A stretch of 64,000 bases of DNA, from NCBI RefSeq assembly GCF_000172555.1, contig NZ_ABOX02000010.1:124001-188000 (forward strand). The letters run 5' to 3'. The DNA comes from Pedosphaera parvula Ellin514 (GTDB taxonomy: Bacteria > Verrucomicrobiota > Verrucomicrobiia > Limisphaerales > Pedosphaeraceae). This document shows positions 30,746-39,879 of the stretch, in pieces (positions within the stretch are counted from its first letter, which is position 1; each line of letters opens with the position of its first letter). A program made the translations under genes and the position numbers. Below the pieces are notes generated by a model. The model was given only the letters and a program-made list of their open reading frames with translations, was not told where the DNA came from and searched no databases.

Positions 30746-31735
30746 TCACGGCACGCTGACTACAATCTTGCCGATCTGCTCGCTCGATTCCATGTAACGA
30801 TGTGCTTCGACCATTTGTTTAAAGGGAAATACACGCGCGATCTTCGGCTTTAACGCCCCGCTTTCGAGCTGCTGAGTTATCCAGGCCTTCAGGTGTTCCA
30901 GACGTTCTGGATTTCCCGTGAGCAGCGACATCTTATAGGTACGAAACGTGAGATCCTTCGTAAGCGCTGTGATCAAGGGAAATGGAACCGGCCGCGGATC
31001 CAGCAATCCATAGAGAAAAACTTGAGCGGACGGCGCGGCGGCTTCGCACAATGCCTCCAACTGTGGCCCAATAACCGGATCAAAAATAATGTCCGCTCCC
31101 TTCCCATTGGTCAATTGGCGCATTTGCTCCACCAGATTGCTTTCCTTCGTGTTGATGACCGCGCTTGCTCCTGCCTCAAGCAAGGCCTGCACCTTGTCCG
31201 CGTTCCTGGTTGTGGCAATCGGTCTCGCGCCAACCACATTTGCCAGTTGGATTGCCGCCAATCCAACGCTGCTGGCTGCGGCGGTGATCAGGACGGTATC
31301 CCCGCGCTTCATCCCACCATATTCAATGAGCATGTAAGCGGTGCAATATTGCATCCAGGAAGCGGCAGCTTCGATCGAGGACACACGGTCTGGTGTCTTG
31401 GCCATGAGGGCAGCGGGAAGCACCACCGAATCGCCATACGCCCCGTAGCGAGTCATCGAAAATCCGGGAATACTTGCCGCGCGGTCGCCCGGCTTCAAAC
31501 CCTTTACATCGGGGCCAACTTCTTCGATCACGCCGGCAGCTTCGTAGCCAAGCATCGAGGGCAGCACCGGCGCTTCGACATACTGCCCCGCGCGGAACAT
31601 GACTTCCGCACGATTGAGACCAATGGCCTCGACCTTCAGCCGGATTTCTCCGGATTGCAGTGCGCGAGCCGGTACCTGGTCATACTGGAGAACTTCCGGG
31701 CCGCCGGTCTTGTGGAAACGGATCAGTGTGGGCAT
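30746..31735 (-). CDS. Zinc-independent quinone oxidoreductase (MDR family)
   Basis: The 329-residue product is a medium-chain dehydrogenase/reductase of the QOR type. It shows EAIGLNRAEVMFRAGQY, the GYEAAGVIEEVGPDVKGLKP block without structural zinc cysteines, and an NADPH-binding loop AAASSVGLAAIQLANVVGA. Such enzymes reduce quinones or enones with NADPH. It runs in the same direction as the SDR gene upstream, 93 nt away. Confidence 0.88.
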   Translation of the reverse strand: MPTLIRFHKTGGPEVLQYDQVPARALQSGEIRLKVEAIGLNRAEVMFRAGQYVEAPVLPSMLGYEAAGVIEEVGPDVKGLKPGDRAASIPGFSMTRYGAYGDSVVLPAALMAKTPDRVSSIEAAASWMQYCTAYMLIEYGGMKRGDTVLITAAASSVGLAAIQLANVVGARPIATTRNADKVQALLEAGASAVINTKESNLVEQMRQLTNGKGADIIFDPVIGPQLEALCEAAAPSAQVFLYGLLDPRPVPFPLITALTKDLTFRTYKMSLLTGNPERLEHLKAWITQQLESGALKPKIARVFPFKQMVEAHRYMESSEQIGKIVVSVP

Positions 31736-31828
31736 AGGGATCTTGGTTGAGATTACGTTTATTTTAAAAATTCAGCAGACACAATTTCAATGGTTGTTTT
31801 GCCTTTATCAGCACAGAACCACCTTCAT

Positions 31829-32653
31829 TCACCTCTGGGTGGCTTCATCCAGGTGAAACTGTTTGGAAAACCTCCTGTCAAACATCCGCTCCGGCACGAA
31901 GCTCCGCAGTCGCCGTAACCCCACGCCGCTGCCGACCGGGTAACGGAGGTGCGGCGATGGGGCAATGAGCGCGCGATAAACAACTTCGGCCACCGCCCGC
32001 GGATCATCTCCCTTGGCAATCTGGCGTTGAATGCTCTCTGCCACTCGTTGTTTCTGCTTTGAATAAACGTCCAGCACCGTGGACGCGGCCTTGCCGTGAC
32101 TTTCGATTTCGGTCTTCGTGAATGCGGGTTCAATCAGCAACGCTCGAATCCCGAATTGCCTGATCTCGTGGTCCAGCGCTTCGGTGTAACCCTCCAGGGC
32201 GTGCTTGCTCGCGGCATACATCCCCCGGTAAGGCAGAGGCAGAAAACCCGCTACCGAACTGATGTTCACAATGCGACCGTAACCCTGCTGTCGCATTGTC
32301 GGAAGGACGGCCTGGATCATCCGCAACACTCCAAAGAAATTAGTGTCAAACTGCTGCCGCGCTTCCTCGATGCTCGTTTCCTCCAGCGCGCCAGCCAGCG
32401 CATAACCAGCATTGTTAATCAATGCGTGAATCTTACCAGTCTGCTGCAGGACGAATTGCACGGCATTCCCCACACTTCCTTCGTCCGTCACATCCATCAT
32501 TACCGTTTCAACCCCGGAAATTGCTGAGTTGGCTGGAGGTCGGTTCCGCACCGTCCCAAAAACGCGAAAGCCTCGTTCGGAGAGCAGTCGTGCCGTCTCC
32601 CTCCCAATGCCGGAGGAGACACCCGTTATCAACACAGTATCTTTCTCGTTCAT
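31829..32653 (-). CDS. Short-chain dehydrogenase/reductase
   Basis: The 274-residue classical SDR has TGVSSGIG (10-17), NNAGYALAG, the Ser of NISSVAG and YAASK as the catalytic pair. The C-terminal half (IAPSPHLRYPVGSGVGLRRL) resembles SDRs annotated as oxidoreductases acting on lipids or steroids, but the substrate is open. It is probably co-transcribed with the MDR gene 93 nt downstream. Confidence 0.88.
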   Translation of the reverse strand: MNEKDTVLITGVSSGIGRETARLLSERGFRVFGTVRNRPPANSAISGVETVMMDVTDEGSVGNAVQFVLQQTGKIHALINNAGYALAGALEETSIEEARQQFDTNFFGVLRMIQAVLPTMRQQGYGRIVNISSVAGFLPLPYRGMYAASKHALEGYTEALDHEIRQFGIRALLIEPAFTKTEIESHGKAASTVLDVYSKQKQRVAESIQRQIAKGDDPRAVAEVVYRALIAPSPHLRYPVGSGVGLRRLRSFVPERMFDRRFSKQFHLDEATQR

Positions 32654-32982
32654 AATTCACTTTTCCCGCCATCCTGCGTCCGGCATCGATTTCTCCGAGC
32701 CAAGTAGGGAAAACCCTCTTGACGAATCCCCGCTCAGCCCGTTTTCTCACCATAGCATATTTTCTGTAAATATTCTGCTTCCAAGACACACTGCATAGGC
32801 ATACTTGTAAACGATCATATGCGAAGGTTAACAACCTCAGCGGCAACCGCCAGTTGCGGTGACGATATCCACCATCTCCAAAAAAGAACGGATCGGGGGA
32901 ACAAATCCAATGTTTGTTCCTCTTACATGCCATGAGTCCATATTCCCGGTTGTCGAAATTAGTTGAAAATAGAAGGCGCAAA

Positions 32983-35550
32983 ATGAAACCGCACACCAAT
33001 TACATACTCATGGGTCTTTGCTGTATCGCGTTGTTCAGTCCTCTGAGCAGCCGTGCGGCTACCGTCTGGAACGGCCCGGTGATCACCTACAATCAACCAG
33101 CGTCCGACCCGACCCAGGCCGCAAATCGAGATCAACTTACGCCTAACGTCTCGCTCACGCGCGCAATCTCCTCGGGCATGTTTAACGGCGTCACTGAAAC
33201 GGCTTATACCCATAATTTCAGCCCTGCCGATACCGAATGGGCGGTGGGCTCACTCGCCGACTACGCAACCTTGACTTACACCGATTGGGAGACCGCCGGC
33301 GCAGGAAATCCAGTGATCAACCTGCCCGGCCAGCAACTGGTTCTTCATCTAAAATCAGATGACATTTATCTCTCGCTTAAATTTACCTACCTGGGCGGAC
33401 ACTTCGCCGGTGGTTTTACTTATGACCGCTCCACACCGGCGGCGGCTAATGTGCCGCCCACCGTCGCCATCAGCTCACCGGCCAACAGCGCATCATTCAC
33501 CGCGCCAGCAATTGTTCCCATTACTGCCACCGCCCAGGACTCGGATGGCAGCGTGACGAACGTATCCTTCTTCGACGGCGGAACCTTTCTTGGCGGAACC
33601 AACAACATTCCTTACACCGTGACGGCCGCTCTCTCCGCCGGCAGCCACGCGCTCACGGCGGTGGCCACGGACAACCTCGGTCTCTCCACCACGTCCAGCG
33701 TCGTGAATGTGACGGTCAGTAACGGAAATACGCCGCCGAGCGTGACCATCACCAACCCGATTGACAATGCCATCCTGAGCAGTTCCCTTGCGGTGTCCAT
33801 CCGGGCCTCCGCCAGCGATACGGATGGGGCCGTGACGAACGTCCAGTTCTTCGACGGACTCCTGTCACTGGGCAACGCCACCAACAGTCCGTACAGCGTC
33901 ACGGCCAGCCTTGCGGTTGGCTTGCATACGCTGACTGCAGTGGCCTCGGACAATCTCGGCGCCAAAGCGACCTCCGCACCTGTACATGTAACCATGGGCA
34001 GGTACCTGCCACCGATTACGAACGGGGACATCAGCCTCCTCCTGCAGCCCATTGCCACCGGCCTGGCCGCGCCCGACTACGCCATCAACCCTCCGGGTGA
34101 CCACAGCCGCCTGTTCGTGATCGAGCAAAACGGATTGCTGCGAGTCATCCAGAACGGCACCATGCTCCCTGAACCGGCTCTCGACATTCAGAGCCGCGTG
34201 TCGCCGCCGCTGGTAAGGACCAACGCCAACGACGAGCGCGGTTTCCTCGGACTGGCCTTTCATCCTGGTTACACCAATCCGGCCAGCCCCGGATATCGTA
34301 CGCTCTATACCTACAACAGCGAACAAATACCGGCAGCAACGATGCCTACTTACCCCGTCCCGACTACCGCCACCAACAACTATAAGAACGTCGTCAACGA
34401 GTGGAAGATTTCGTCCACGAACGCCAGTGTCGTTGATCCTACGTCGCGCCGCGAGGTCATCTCCTTTGGCAAGAACGCGGGCAATCACAACGGCGGCACG
34501 CTCGCCTTCGGCCCGGACGGCTACATGTATCTCGCCTTGGGCGATGGCGGCGATGCCAACGATGTCGGATTGAGCCACATCGTGCCGGGCGGCAACGCCC
34601 AGAACCTGAGCACACCGTTGGGTAAATTCCTGCGGTTTGACCCGCTCAACCCAGCCCTGACGCCCGGCAGTTCGGATCCGATCAGTGCCAACGGCCAATA
34701 CCGCATCCCGGCCAACAATCCGTTCCAAGGGCCGGGCCAGTTGAAGGAGATCTACGCCTATGGAATGCGCAATCCCTATCGCTTTTCCTTCGACCACGTT
34801 ACTGGCGACCTGATTCACTCCGACGTTGGCCAAAACAACGTCGAGGAGATTGATCGCATCGTGATGGGCGGCAATTATGGCTGGCCGATCAAGGAAGGAG
34901 ATTTCCTTTTCAACCGCACCAACGGTCCGGCCGGGGCCGCTGGCACCATCGGGGCTCCGCCAGGAAATCGCAGCCCGGGAAGTCCCGCGGGTCTCATCGA
35001 CCCGATTTCCGGCACCTTGGGGACACTGGAATACGATCACAATGATGGCATCTCCATTATTGGCGGCTTCGTTTATCGCGGCAGTGCGATTCCGGAGTTG
35101 TATGGGAAATATATCTTCGGCGACCTGGCCCTGAAAACAGCCCCCGTGCGGGCGGATGGCCGTATCTTTTACGCCGATCTTCAGACCGGTCTGATCAAGG
35201 CATTTCCATTGCCCCAGTTTGGCGGTTCGGCGGTTTTGCCAAACGGCCTCACCGTGCATGGCTTCGGGCAGGATGCTGATGGCGAGCTGTACGCGCTCGT
35301 GACCAACACCTCGGCAAACGGGACCGGCGGGATCGTTTACAAATTGGCCTCGCTGCGCCGCCTGGTGGCCAAGTTGTCGGGCAACAGCCTCGACATCTCC
35401 TGGCCAGTCGCGGGTGGGCGTCTGCAAGTCCAGACCAACGGTCTTGGCTCGAATTGGTTTGATGTGCCGAATACGACGGGAACCAATCATGTCGTGGTTC
35501 CCATTGACCCGGCCAACACCAACGTGTCCTACCGTCTGGCCTTGCCGTGA
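32983..35550 (+). CDS. Secreted Ig-domain sugar dehydrogenase (PQQ type)
   Basis: The 855-residue product is preceded by GAAGG and starts at ATG 32983 with a signal peptide ending near LSSRAA. The domains in order are a beta-rich domain (about 27-140), two Ig-like repeats (about 148-330, each with SPAN/NPID, FFDG and a GSHALTAVATDN-type end), and a glucose/sorbosone dehydrogenase-type propeller (about 340-785, with GFLGLAFHPGY, GDGGDAND and YGMRNPYRFSFD). A short C-terminal beta domain ends in YRLALP. PQQ-dependent oxidation of a sugar outside the cell is inferred from the family. Confidence 0.85.
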   Translation: MKPHTNYILMGLCCIALFSPLSSRAATVWNGPVITYNQPASDPTQAANRDQLTPNVSLTRAISSGMFNGVTETAYTHNFSPADTEWAVGSLADYATLTYTDWETAGAGNPVINLPGQQLVLHLKSDDIYLSLKFTYLGGHFAGGFTYDRSTPAAANVPPTVAISSPANSASFTAPAIVPITATAQDSDGSVTNVSFFDGGTFLGGTNNIPYTVTAALSAGSHALTAVATDNLGLSTTSSVVNVTVSNGNTPPSVTITNPIDNAILSSSLAVSIRASASDTDGAVTNVQFFDGLLSLGNATNSPYSVTASLAVGLHTLTAVASDNLGAKATSAPVHVTMGRYLPPITNGDISLLLQPIATGLAAPDYAINPPGDHSRLFVIEQNGLLRVIQNGTMLPEPALDIQSRVSPPLVRTNANDERGFLGLAFHPGYTNPASPGYRTLYTYNSEQIPAATMPTYPVPTTATNNYKNVVNEWKISSTNASVVDPTSRREVISFGKNAGNHNGGTLAFGPDGYMYLALGDGGDANDVGLSHIVPGGNAQNLSTPLGKFLRFDPLNPALTPGSSDPISANGQYRIPANNPFQGPGQLKEIYAYGMRNPYRFSFDHVTGDLIHSDVGQNNVEEIDRIVMGGNYGWPIKEGDFLFNRTNGPAGAAGTIGAPPGNRSPGSPAGLIDPISGTLGTLEYDHNDGISIIGGFVYRGSAIPELYGKYIFGDLALKTAPVRADGRIFYADLQTGLIKAFPLPQFGGSAVLPNGLTVHGFGQDADGELYALVTNTSANGTGGIVYKLASLRRLVAKLSGNSLDISWPVAGGRLQVQTNGLGSNWFDVPNTTGTNHVVVPIDPANTNVSYRLALP

Positions 35551-36023
35551 TTGATCGGGCGAAACCGGCCCCTTCAAACCTGAACCCTTCGGACCCGCGT
35601 TCGATCTTTACCGCGTGCACACCGCGCAAAATCGGAATCCGTGCTGACGGAGATATTAGTATTCTATCTCCGCAATGCCTGTTCGTTATCACCACGATTT
35701 GGATAAAAGTCGAAACTGAATACCAGGACGGTTTTAAAGTGTGCCAGTATTTCGCAAAGTAGTTTCAAATTCTGATCATTCTGTATTTTCATCTGAATAT
35801 CTGGCGACTGCTGTTTGAGCGCCGCCCCTCGCCTCTTGCACCTGGATGATGGTGATAATAATTCTTAAGAAGAGACATTCCCCTTGCGAAACGAACTCTT
35901 TGGCCAGAGCGTAATATCAAAGGTGTGAAAAACGCCGTCGTTGGTCCTCAGATACAGGCCAGCGCAAAATAAAGGAGCACAAGCACAACCGCACCATTAA
36001 CGGCAAAACAACTACTCCGAATT
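35551..36023. other. Intergenic stretch with no recognised feature
   Basis: No conserved frame, RNA gene or repeat matching others in the window was seen in these 473 nt. The promoter of the hydrolase gene at 36024 must lie here, but no good -35/-10 pair stands out. Confidence 0.5.
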
Positions 36024-36950
36024 ATGAAAATCGCAACCAACCGCACATCTACCTCTGAACAAAACCGCGTGCATTACAAACACGCTACTTTGAATGGATT
36101 GGACATCTTCTATCGCGAGGCCGGCCCGGCGGATGCGCCGGTTATCCTGCTTTTGCATGGCTTCCCGACGTCATCAAACATGTTTCGCAATCTCATCCCC
36201 CGCCTTGCCGGCTCATTCCACCTGATAGCCCCCGATTATCCCGGCTTCGGCCAAAGCAGCATGCCGGACCATAACGCTTTTGCATACACGTTCGAGAATC
36301 TGACGAATGTCATAGAGCAACTCGTGGAAAAACTGGGGCTCACCAAATACTCACTTTACTTGATGGACTACGGCGCGCCGATTGGCTACCGCCTCGCGTT
36401 GCGACATCCCGATCGTGTGCAGGCACTCATTATACAAAACGGCAACGCGTACGACGAAGGCCTCTTGCAGTTCTGGGATCCCATCAAGAAATACTGGGCC
36501 AACCCGACACCCGAAAATCGCAAAGCGCTCCACGTCTTGGTCGATCCAAAGTCAACACGCTGGCAATATGAAAACGGCGTCGCTGACCTGACTTTGCTGG
36601 ATCCAACCACCTGGACCTTGGATCAGCTCGGGCTGGACCGTCCCGGGAATAGAGACATCCAAATGGACCTGTTCTACGACTACCGGACCAACGTCCCTCT
36701 CTATCCCGAATTCCAAGCCTTCTTTCGGGATCAGCAGCCGCCAACTTTGATTACCTGGGGAAAGAATGATTTTATTTTTCCACCTGAAGGTGCCGCACCC
36801 TACGCGCGCGACTTGAAGAACGTTGAGACCCATTTATTGGATACCGGTCATTTTGCACTCGAAACCCACGGCGACGAGATTGCCAATTTGATCGAAACCT
36901 TCCTTCATGAGCAGCATTTCGCAGTCCCAACCAACCGGCTCGTAATTTAG
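36024..36950 (+). CDS. Alpha/beta hydrolase, epoxide hydrolase/dehalogenase type
   Basis: The 308-residue protein has the oxyanion HGFPTSSNMFRNLIP (His45 on) and a nucleophile elbow LYLMDYGAPIGYR. Its nucleophile is aspartate (Asp115) and not serine, the mark of epoxide hydrolases and haloalkane dehalogenases. An acidic residue in WGKNDFIFP (Asp249) and His276 in DTGHFALETHG complete the triad. The Trp that dehalogenases use for halide binding next to the nucleophile is replaced by Tyr, which favours epoxide hydrolysis. The PPOX gene follows after 25 nt. Confidence 0.88.
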   Translation: MKIATNRTSTSEQNRVHYKHATLNGLDIFYREAGPADAPVILLLHGFPTSSNMFRNLIPRLAGSFHLIAPDYPGFGQSSMPDHNAFAYTFENLTNVIEQLVEKLGLTKYSLYLMDYGAPIGYRLALRHPDRVQALIIQNGNAYDEGLLQFWDPIKKYWANPTPENRKALHVLVDPKSTRWQYENGVADLTLLDPTTWTLDQLGLDRPGNRDIQMDLFYDYRTNVPLYPEFQAFFRDQQPPTLITWGKNDFIFPPEGAAPYARDLKNVETHLLDTGHFALETHGDEIANLIETFLHEQHFAVPTNRLVI

Positions 36951-36975
36951 GCGGCCCTCGGATATACTAGGGGTC

Positions 36976-37611
36976 ATGACACGAAGGTTCGCATCATTGA
37001 TGTTCAGTCCGGTCGTCAAGGCCTTGCAGTCGCGGTATGGCAGCCGCCGGCAATACGCAAGGCTGGAGCAGTCCTCAGTTTCACCGGATCAGCTGGGTCC
37101 GGAGGAATCCGCGTTCATTGCAGAGCGCGATAGCTTCTACATGGCGACCGTTGGACAAGGCGGTTGGCCTTACGTTCAGCATCGGGGAGGTCCGAAGGGT
37201 TTTCTGAAGGTCATCGACGAGCGGACGATCGCGTTCGCTGATTTTTCTGGCAACAGGCAGTTCGTCAGCGCCGGCAATCTGACGACCGACAATCGCGTGG
37301 CTCTGTTTTTGATGGACTATCCTGCGCAGACACGCCTGAAGATTTTGGGCTACACCGATATCTTTGAAGGTGAGCAGGCAGCCGAATGGATCAAAAGGAT
37401 CCGCGATCCGGCGTATAAGGCGGTGATCGAGCGAGTGTTTGTGATTCGTATCGAAGCATTCGATTGGAATTGCCCTCAGCACATCACTCCCCGTTTCACA
37501 GCCGAGCAAATTCAGGAAGCAGTCGCGCCTATGGAAAGGCGGCTGGTGGAATTGGAACAACAAAACAAGGCCCTCCAAGTGGCACTGGATGACCTGAACA
37601 AAACGCGCTGA
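36976..37611 (+). CDS. PPOX-class FMN-binding flavoprotein
   Basis: The 211-residue protein has a split-barrel pyridoxamine 5'-phosphate oxidase-like domain: FYMATVGQGGWPYVQHRGGP, FADFSGNRQFVSAGNL and RVALFLMDYPAQTRLKILG are typical FMN-site stretches. The C-terminal ~35 residues form a coiled coil (RRLVELEQQNKALQVALDDL). It is 25 nt from the hydrolase gene and probably shares its transcript. The exact reaction is unknown. Confidence 0.82.
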   Translation: MTRRFASLMFSPVVKALQSRYGSRRQYARLEQSSVSPDQLGPEESAFIAERDSFYMATVGQGGWPYVQHRGGPKGFLKVIDERTIAFADFSGNRQFVSAGNLTTDNRVALFLMDYPAQTRLKILGYTDIFEGEQAAEWIKRIRDPAYKAVIERVFVIRIEAFDWNCPQHITPRFTAEQIQEAVAPMERRLVELEQQNKALQVALDDLNKTR

Positions 37612-37706
37612 AACAACTTGCCTCAAGATGGAAAACCATCCATGAAATTGTCCCCTCGCACCCACCGCCACCTATCCCAGTCATTCTTGCCAGTTTCTCA
37701 CTCACC

Positions 37707-38360
37707 TCAAACCCTCACCACCACCTCGTTCTTCGGTGACCGCACTTTTTTCAAGGCCGCATATTTGTCCGTAGCCGCCCGATATCCAGCCGCGGCCACC
37801 ACCACCGCGCTCAATCCCTTTTCAGTCAGCCCAAGAATTTCATTATATTTCACCGGATCAAAACCCTCCATCGGACAGGCATCGATTTCCAGCACCGCCG
37901 CACTGTTCAGGAAATTTCCCAGCGCGATATAAACCTGCCGCGATGCCCATTCCTGCCGCGCAACATCATGCTTCCCTTGAATGATGCCTCCAATCATCAT
38001 GTCACGAAATCCGGCCAGCGATTCCACCGGAACTCCGCGCGTCTTGGCAATCCGGTCAATATAAGCATCCACATCACGTGTGCTCAGATTCGTCTTCGCC
38101 GCGAACACCACCAGGTGCGAAGCTTCAACAATCTGCCGCTGCCCCCACGATGCCCCGATAAGCTCCTGCCTCTTCGCCGGATCAGCTACCACAACAAATT
38201 TCCACGGTTCCAAACCAGCTGACGATGGCGTAAGCACCAGCGCATCCTCAAGCGTCGCCCAATCTTCCGGGCTGATCTTGCGCTGCGTATCAAATTCCTT
38301 CGTCGCATAGCGCCAATTGAGTTGGCTGATCAGTTGTTCGCGATTCAATGTAGTGTTCAT
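37707..38360 (-). CDS. NAD(P)H nitroreductase, NfsB-like
   Basis: The 217-residue protein has exactly the length of NfsB-type oxygen-insensitive nitroreductases. It shows WRYATKEFDTQRKISPEDWA and LTPSSAGLEPWKFVVV as FMN-binding segments, followed by the DACPMEGFDPVKYNEILGL region. It would reduce nitroaromatics or quinones with NAD(P)H. With DoxX it forms a minus-strand pair divergent from the LysR gene. Confidence 0.88.
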   Translation of the reverse strand: MNTTLNREQLISQLNWRYATKEFDTQRKISPEDWATLEDALVLTPSSAGLEPWKFVVVADPAKRQELIGASWGQRQIVEASHLVVFAAKTNLSTRDVDAYIDRIAKTRGVPVESLAGFRDMMIGGIIQGKHDVARQEWASRQVYIALGNFLNSAAVLEIDACPMEGFDPVKYNEILGLTEKGLSAVVVAAAGYRAATDKYAALKKVRSPKNEVVVRV

Positions 38361-38416
38361 AACTTCTTATTTTTCAGGTTTCGATTGATTGTTCTTTCGT
38401 GAATCTAAATTCGTAA

Positions 38417-38821
38417 TCAGGCTTGTTGCAGTTCCCCGGCCAACACCTTTGTACGCCTCGTCTTGCGTCCCCATGCAATAACCAGTGCCAACACAAGGAG
38501 CACAGCAGGGGCCACAGGCGACCCGCCAAGAACCAATAGATGCGCCAACACAGCCCCCGTCATCGTCACCGCCAGGGTGAACGCTGCGAAGGCGGTCGTC
38601 CGTGGAATCAGCAACAGAACCGCCGAAATAACTTCAATGCCCCCGGTGAGATAGCGAAACCACTGCCCCACCCCAACCTTGTCAAATACCGCAACCATCA
38701 TCGGTTGTCCGGACAACTTCGCCGAACCCGCCGCCAAAAAGGCCAGCGCCAGAAATATCTGCAACGCCCACAATCCAATGTTTGCCCATCCAATTTGCTT
38801 GCTCTCGCGTTTTGTATTCAT
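38417..38821 (-). CDS. DoxX-family membrane protein
   Basis: From the ATG at 38819-38821 the product has 134 residues and four predicted membrane helices. It begins MNTKRESKQIGWANIGLWAL and shows FLAAGSAKLSG and FRYLTGGIEVISAVLLLIP, marks of the DoxX-like family. The family is linked to redox and thiol stress in other bacteria. It lies 56 nt upstream of the nitroreductase gene on the same strand. Confidence 0.82.
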   Translation of the reverse strand: MNTKRESKQIGWANIGLWALQIFLALAFLAAGSAKLSGQPMMVAVFDKVGVGQWFRYLTGGIEVISAVLLLIPRTTAFAAFTLAVTMTGAVLAHLLVLGGSPVAPAVLLVLALVIAWGRKTRRTKVLAGELQQA

Positions 38822-38851
38822 ACTCCCCAGCCTACGCGCCTCCTCTCCTCC

Positions 38852-38897
38852 TGCATAATGCACGTTGGTGATTGCAGTGATGCACTTTTTGCATCAC
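38852..38897. promoter_or_regulatory. Two palindromic operators between doxX-like and lysR genes
   Basis: TGCATAATGCA (38852-38862) and the perfect 8-bp-arm dyad GTGATGCA-CTTTT-TGCATCAC (38877-38897) share the half-site TGCAT. The second fits the T-N11-A rule of LysR binding boxes and ends 8 nt before the regulator's ATG. They lie between divergent genes, so the regulator probably controls both directions. Confidence 0.65.
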
Positions 38898-38905
38898 CAT
38901 ATGGC

Positions 38906-39865
38906 ATGCTTGCGCAACTCCGTTCCTTTCTCGTGGTGGTCGAAGAAGGCAGTCTTCACCGGGCCGCCGCGCGCCTCCGCATCTCCCAATCCGCCCTCAC
39001 CCGTCAGATGCAGGCGCTGGAGCACGATCTGGGCGGAAGACTTTTGGAACGCACCTCCGCCGGCGTCAAACCCACTAGCGCCGGCTACGCGGCCATCAAC
39101 AAACTCCGCCCGGCCTTGGCGCAATTCGATGATGCCATGGGCGAGGTCAGAAGATTGCTGCGCGGGGAAAATGAACAACTACGCATCGGCTACATCGCCT
39201 CCGCCGCCAAAAAATTTCTCGAACCCGCCCTGATTGCGCTGCGAAAACAGCATCCCAAATTAAAACTCAAACTCCTGGACCTCACTCCCGGCGAGCAAAT
39301 CGCCGGACTCCGACGCGGCGAAATCGATCTCGCCATGACTCCCCTGGAAGGCAACCTGTCACGCGACTTTCACATTAAAAAGCTCGCCACCTTGCCAATG
39401 CTGGCCGTCCTTCCTACCGACCACCCGCTCGCCGGCAAACCAAACGTCTGGATGAAACAACTCAAGGACGAAAGATTTGTCGGCGGTTCTGAAAAAGATT
39501 TGCCCGGCTACAATCGCTGGTTCACCCAACTCTGCCGCAAGACTGGTCGTTTCAAACCTCGCTTTATTCAGGACGCCACCAACCTGCCCGAAGCACTCGA
39601 ACTCGTTTCCAACGAAGGCGCCGTCACTCTGCTTTCCGCCGACATGCAGGAACACATGACCGCCTGCTTCGCCATGGTACCCATCGCGGACCCCGAAGCC
39701 ACCTTCGATTTGTTCGTCGTCTGGCAACGCGGCCGCACCTCCGATTCCCTCCGCACCCTCCTCGACTCCCTCTCCGCCATCTACGCCCGCAGCCCTATGA
39801 ATCTCCAAAAATCCAAAAAGCTCGATCAAGTTCCAAATCCTCGACCATTAAGGCTTCTGGCGTGA
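38906..39865 (+). CDS. LysR-family transcriptional regulator
   Basis: From ATG 38906 (MLAQLRSFLVVVEEGSLHRA) the product has 319 residues. The N-terminal winged helix ARLRISQSALTRQMQALEHD is typical, followed by a substrate-binding domain (about 90-300). It is divergent from the doxX-like and nitroreductase genes, which it probably regulates through the TGCAT palindromes. The inducer is unknown; a quinone or nitroaromatic would fit the neighbours. Confidence 0.9.
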   Translation: MLAQLRSFLVVVEEGSLHRAAARLRISQSALTRQMQALEHDLGGRLLERTSAGVKPTSAGYAAINKLRPALAQFDDAMGEVRRLLRGENEQLRIGYIASAAKKFLEPALIALRKQHPKLKLKLLDLTPGEQIAGLRRGEIDLAMTPLEGNLSRDFHIKKLATLPMLAVLPTDHPLAGKPNVWMKQLKDERFVGGSEKDLPGYNRWFTQLCRKTGRFKPRFIQDATNLPEALELVSNEGAVTLLSADMQEHMTACFAMVPIADPEATFDLFVVWQRGRTSDSLRTLLDSLSAIYARSPMNLQKSKKLDQVPNPRPLRLLA

Positions 39866-39879
39866 AAACTTCTCTCCGT

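Noticed and set aside
33865-35577. 570-codon minus-strand frame under the sugar dehydrogenase
   Set aside because: The plus strand holds a coherent multi-domain protein with signal peptide; the opposite frame is a GC-driven shadow.
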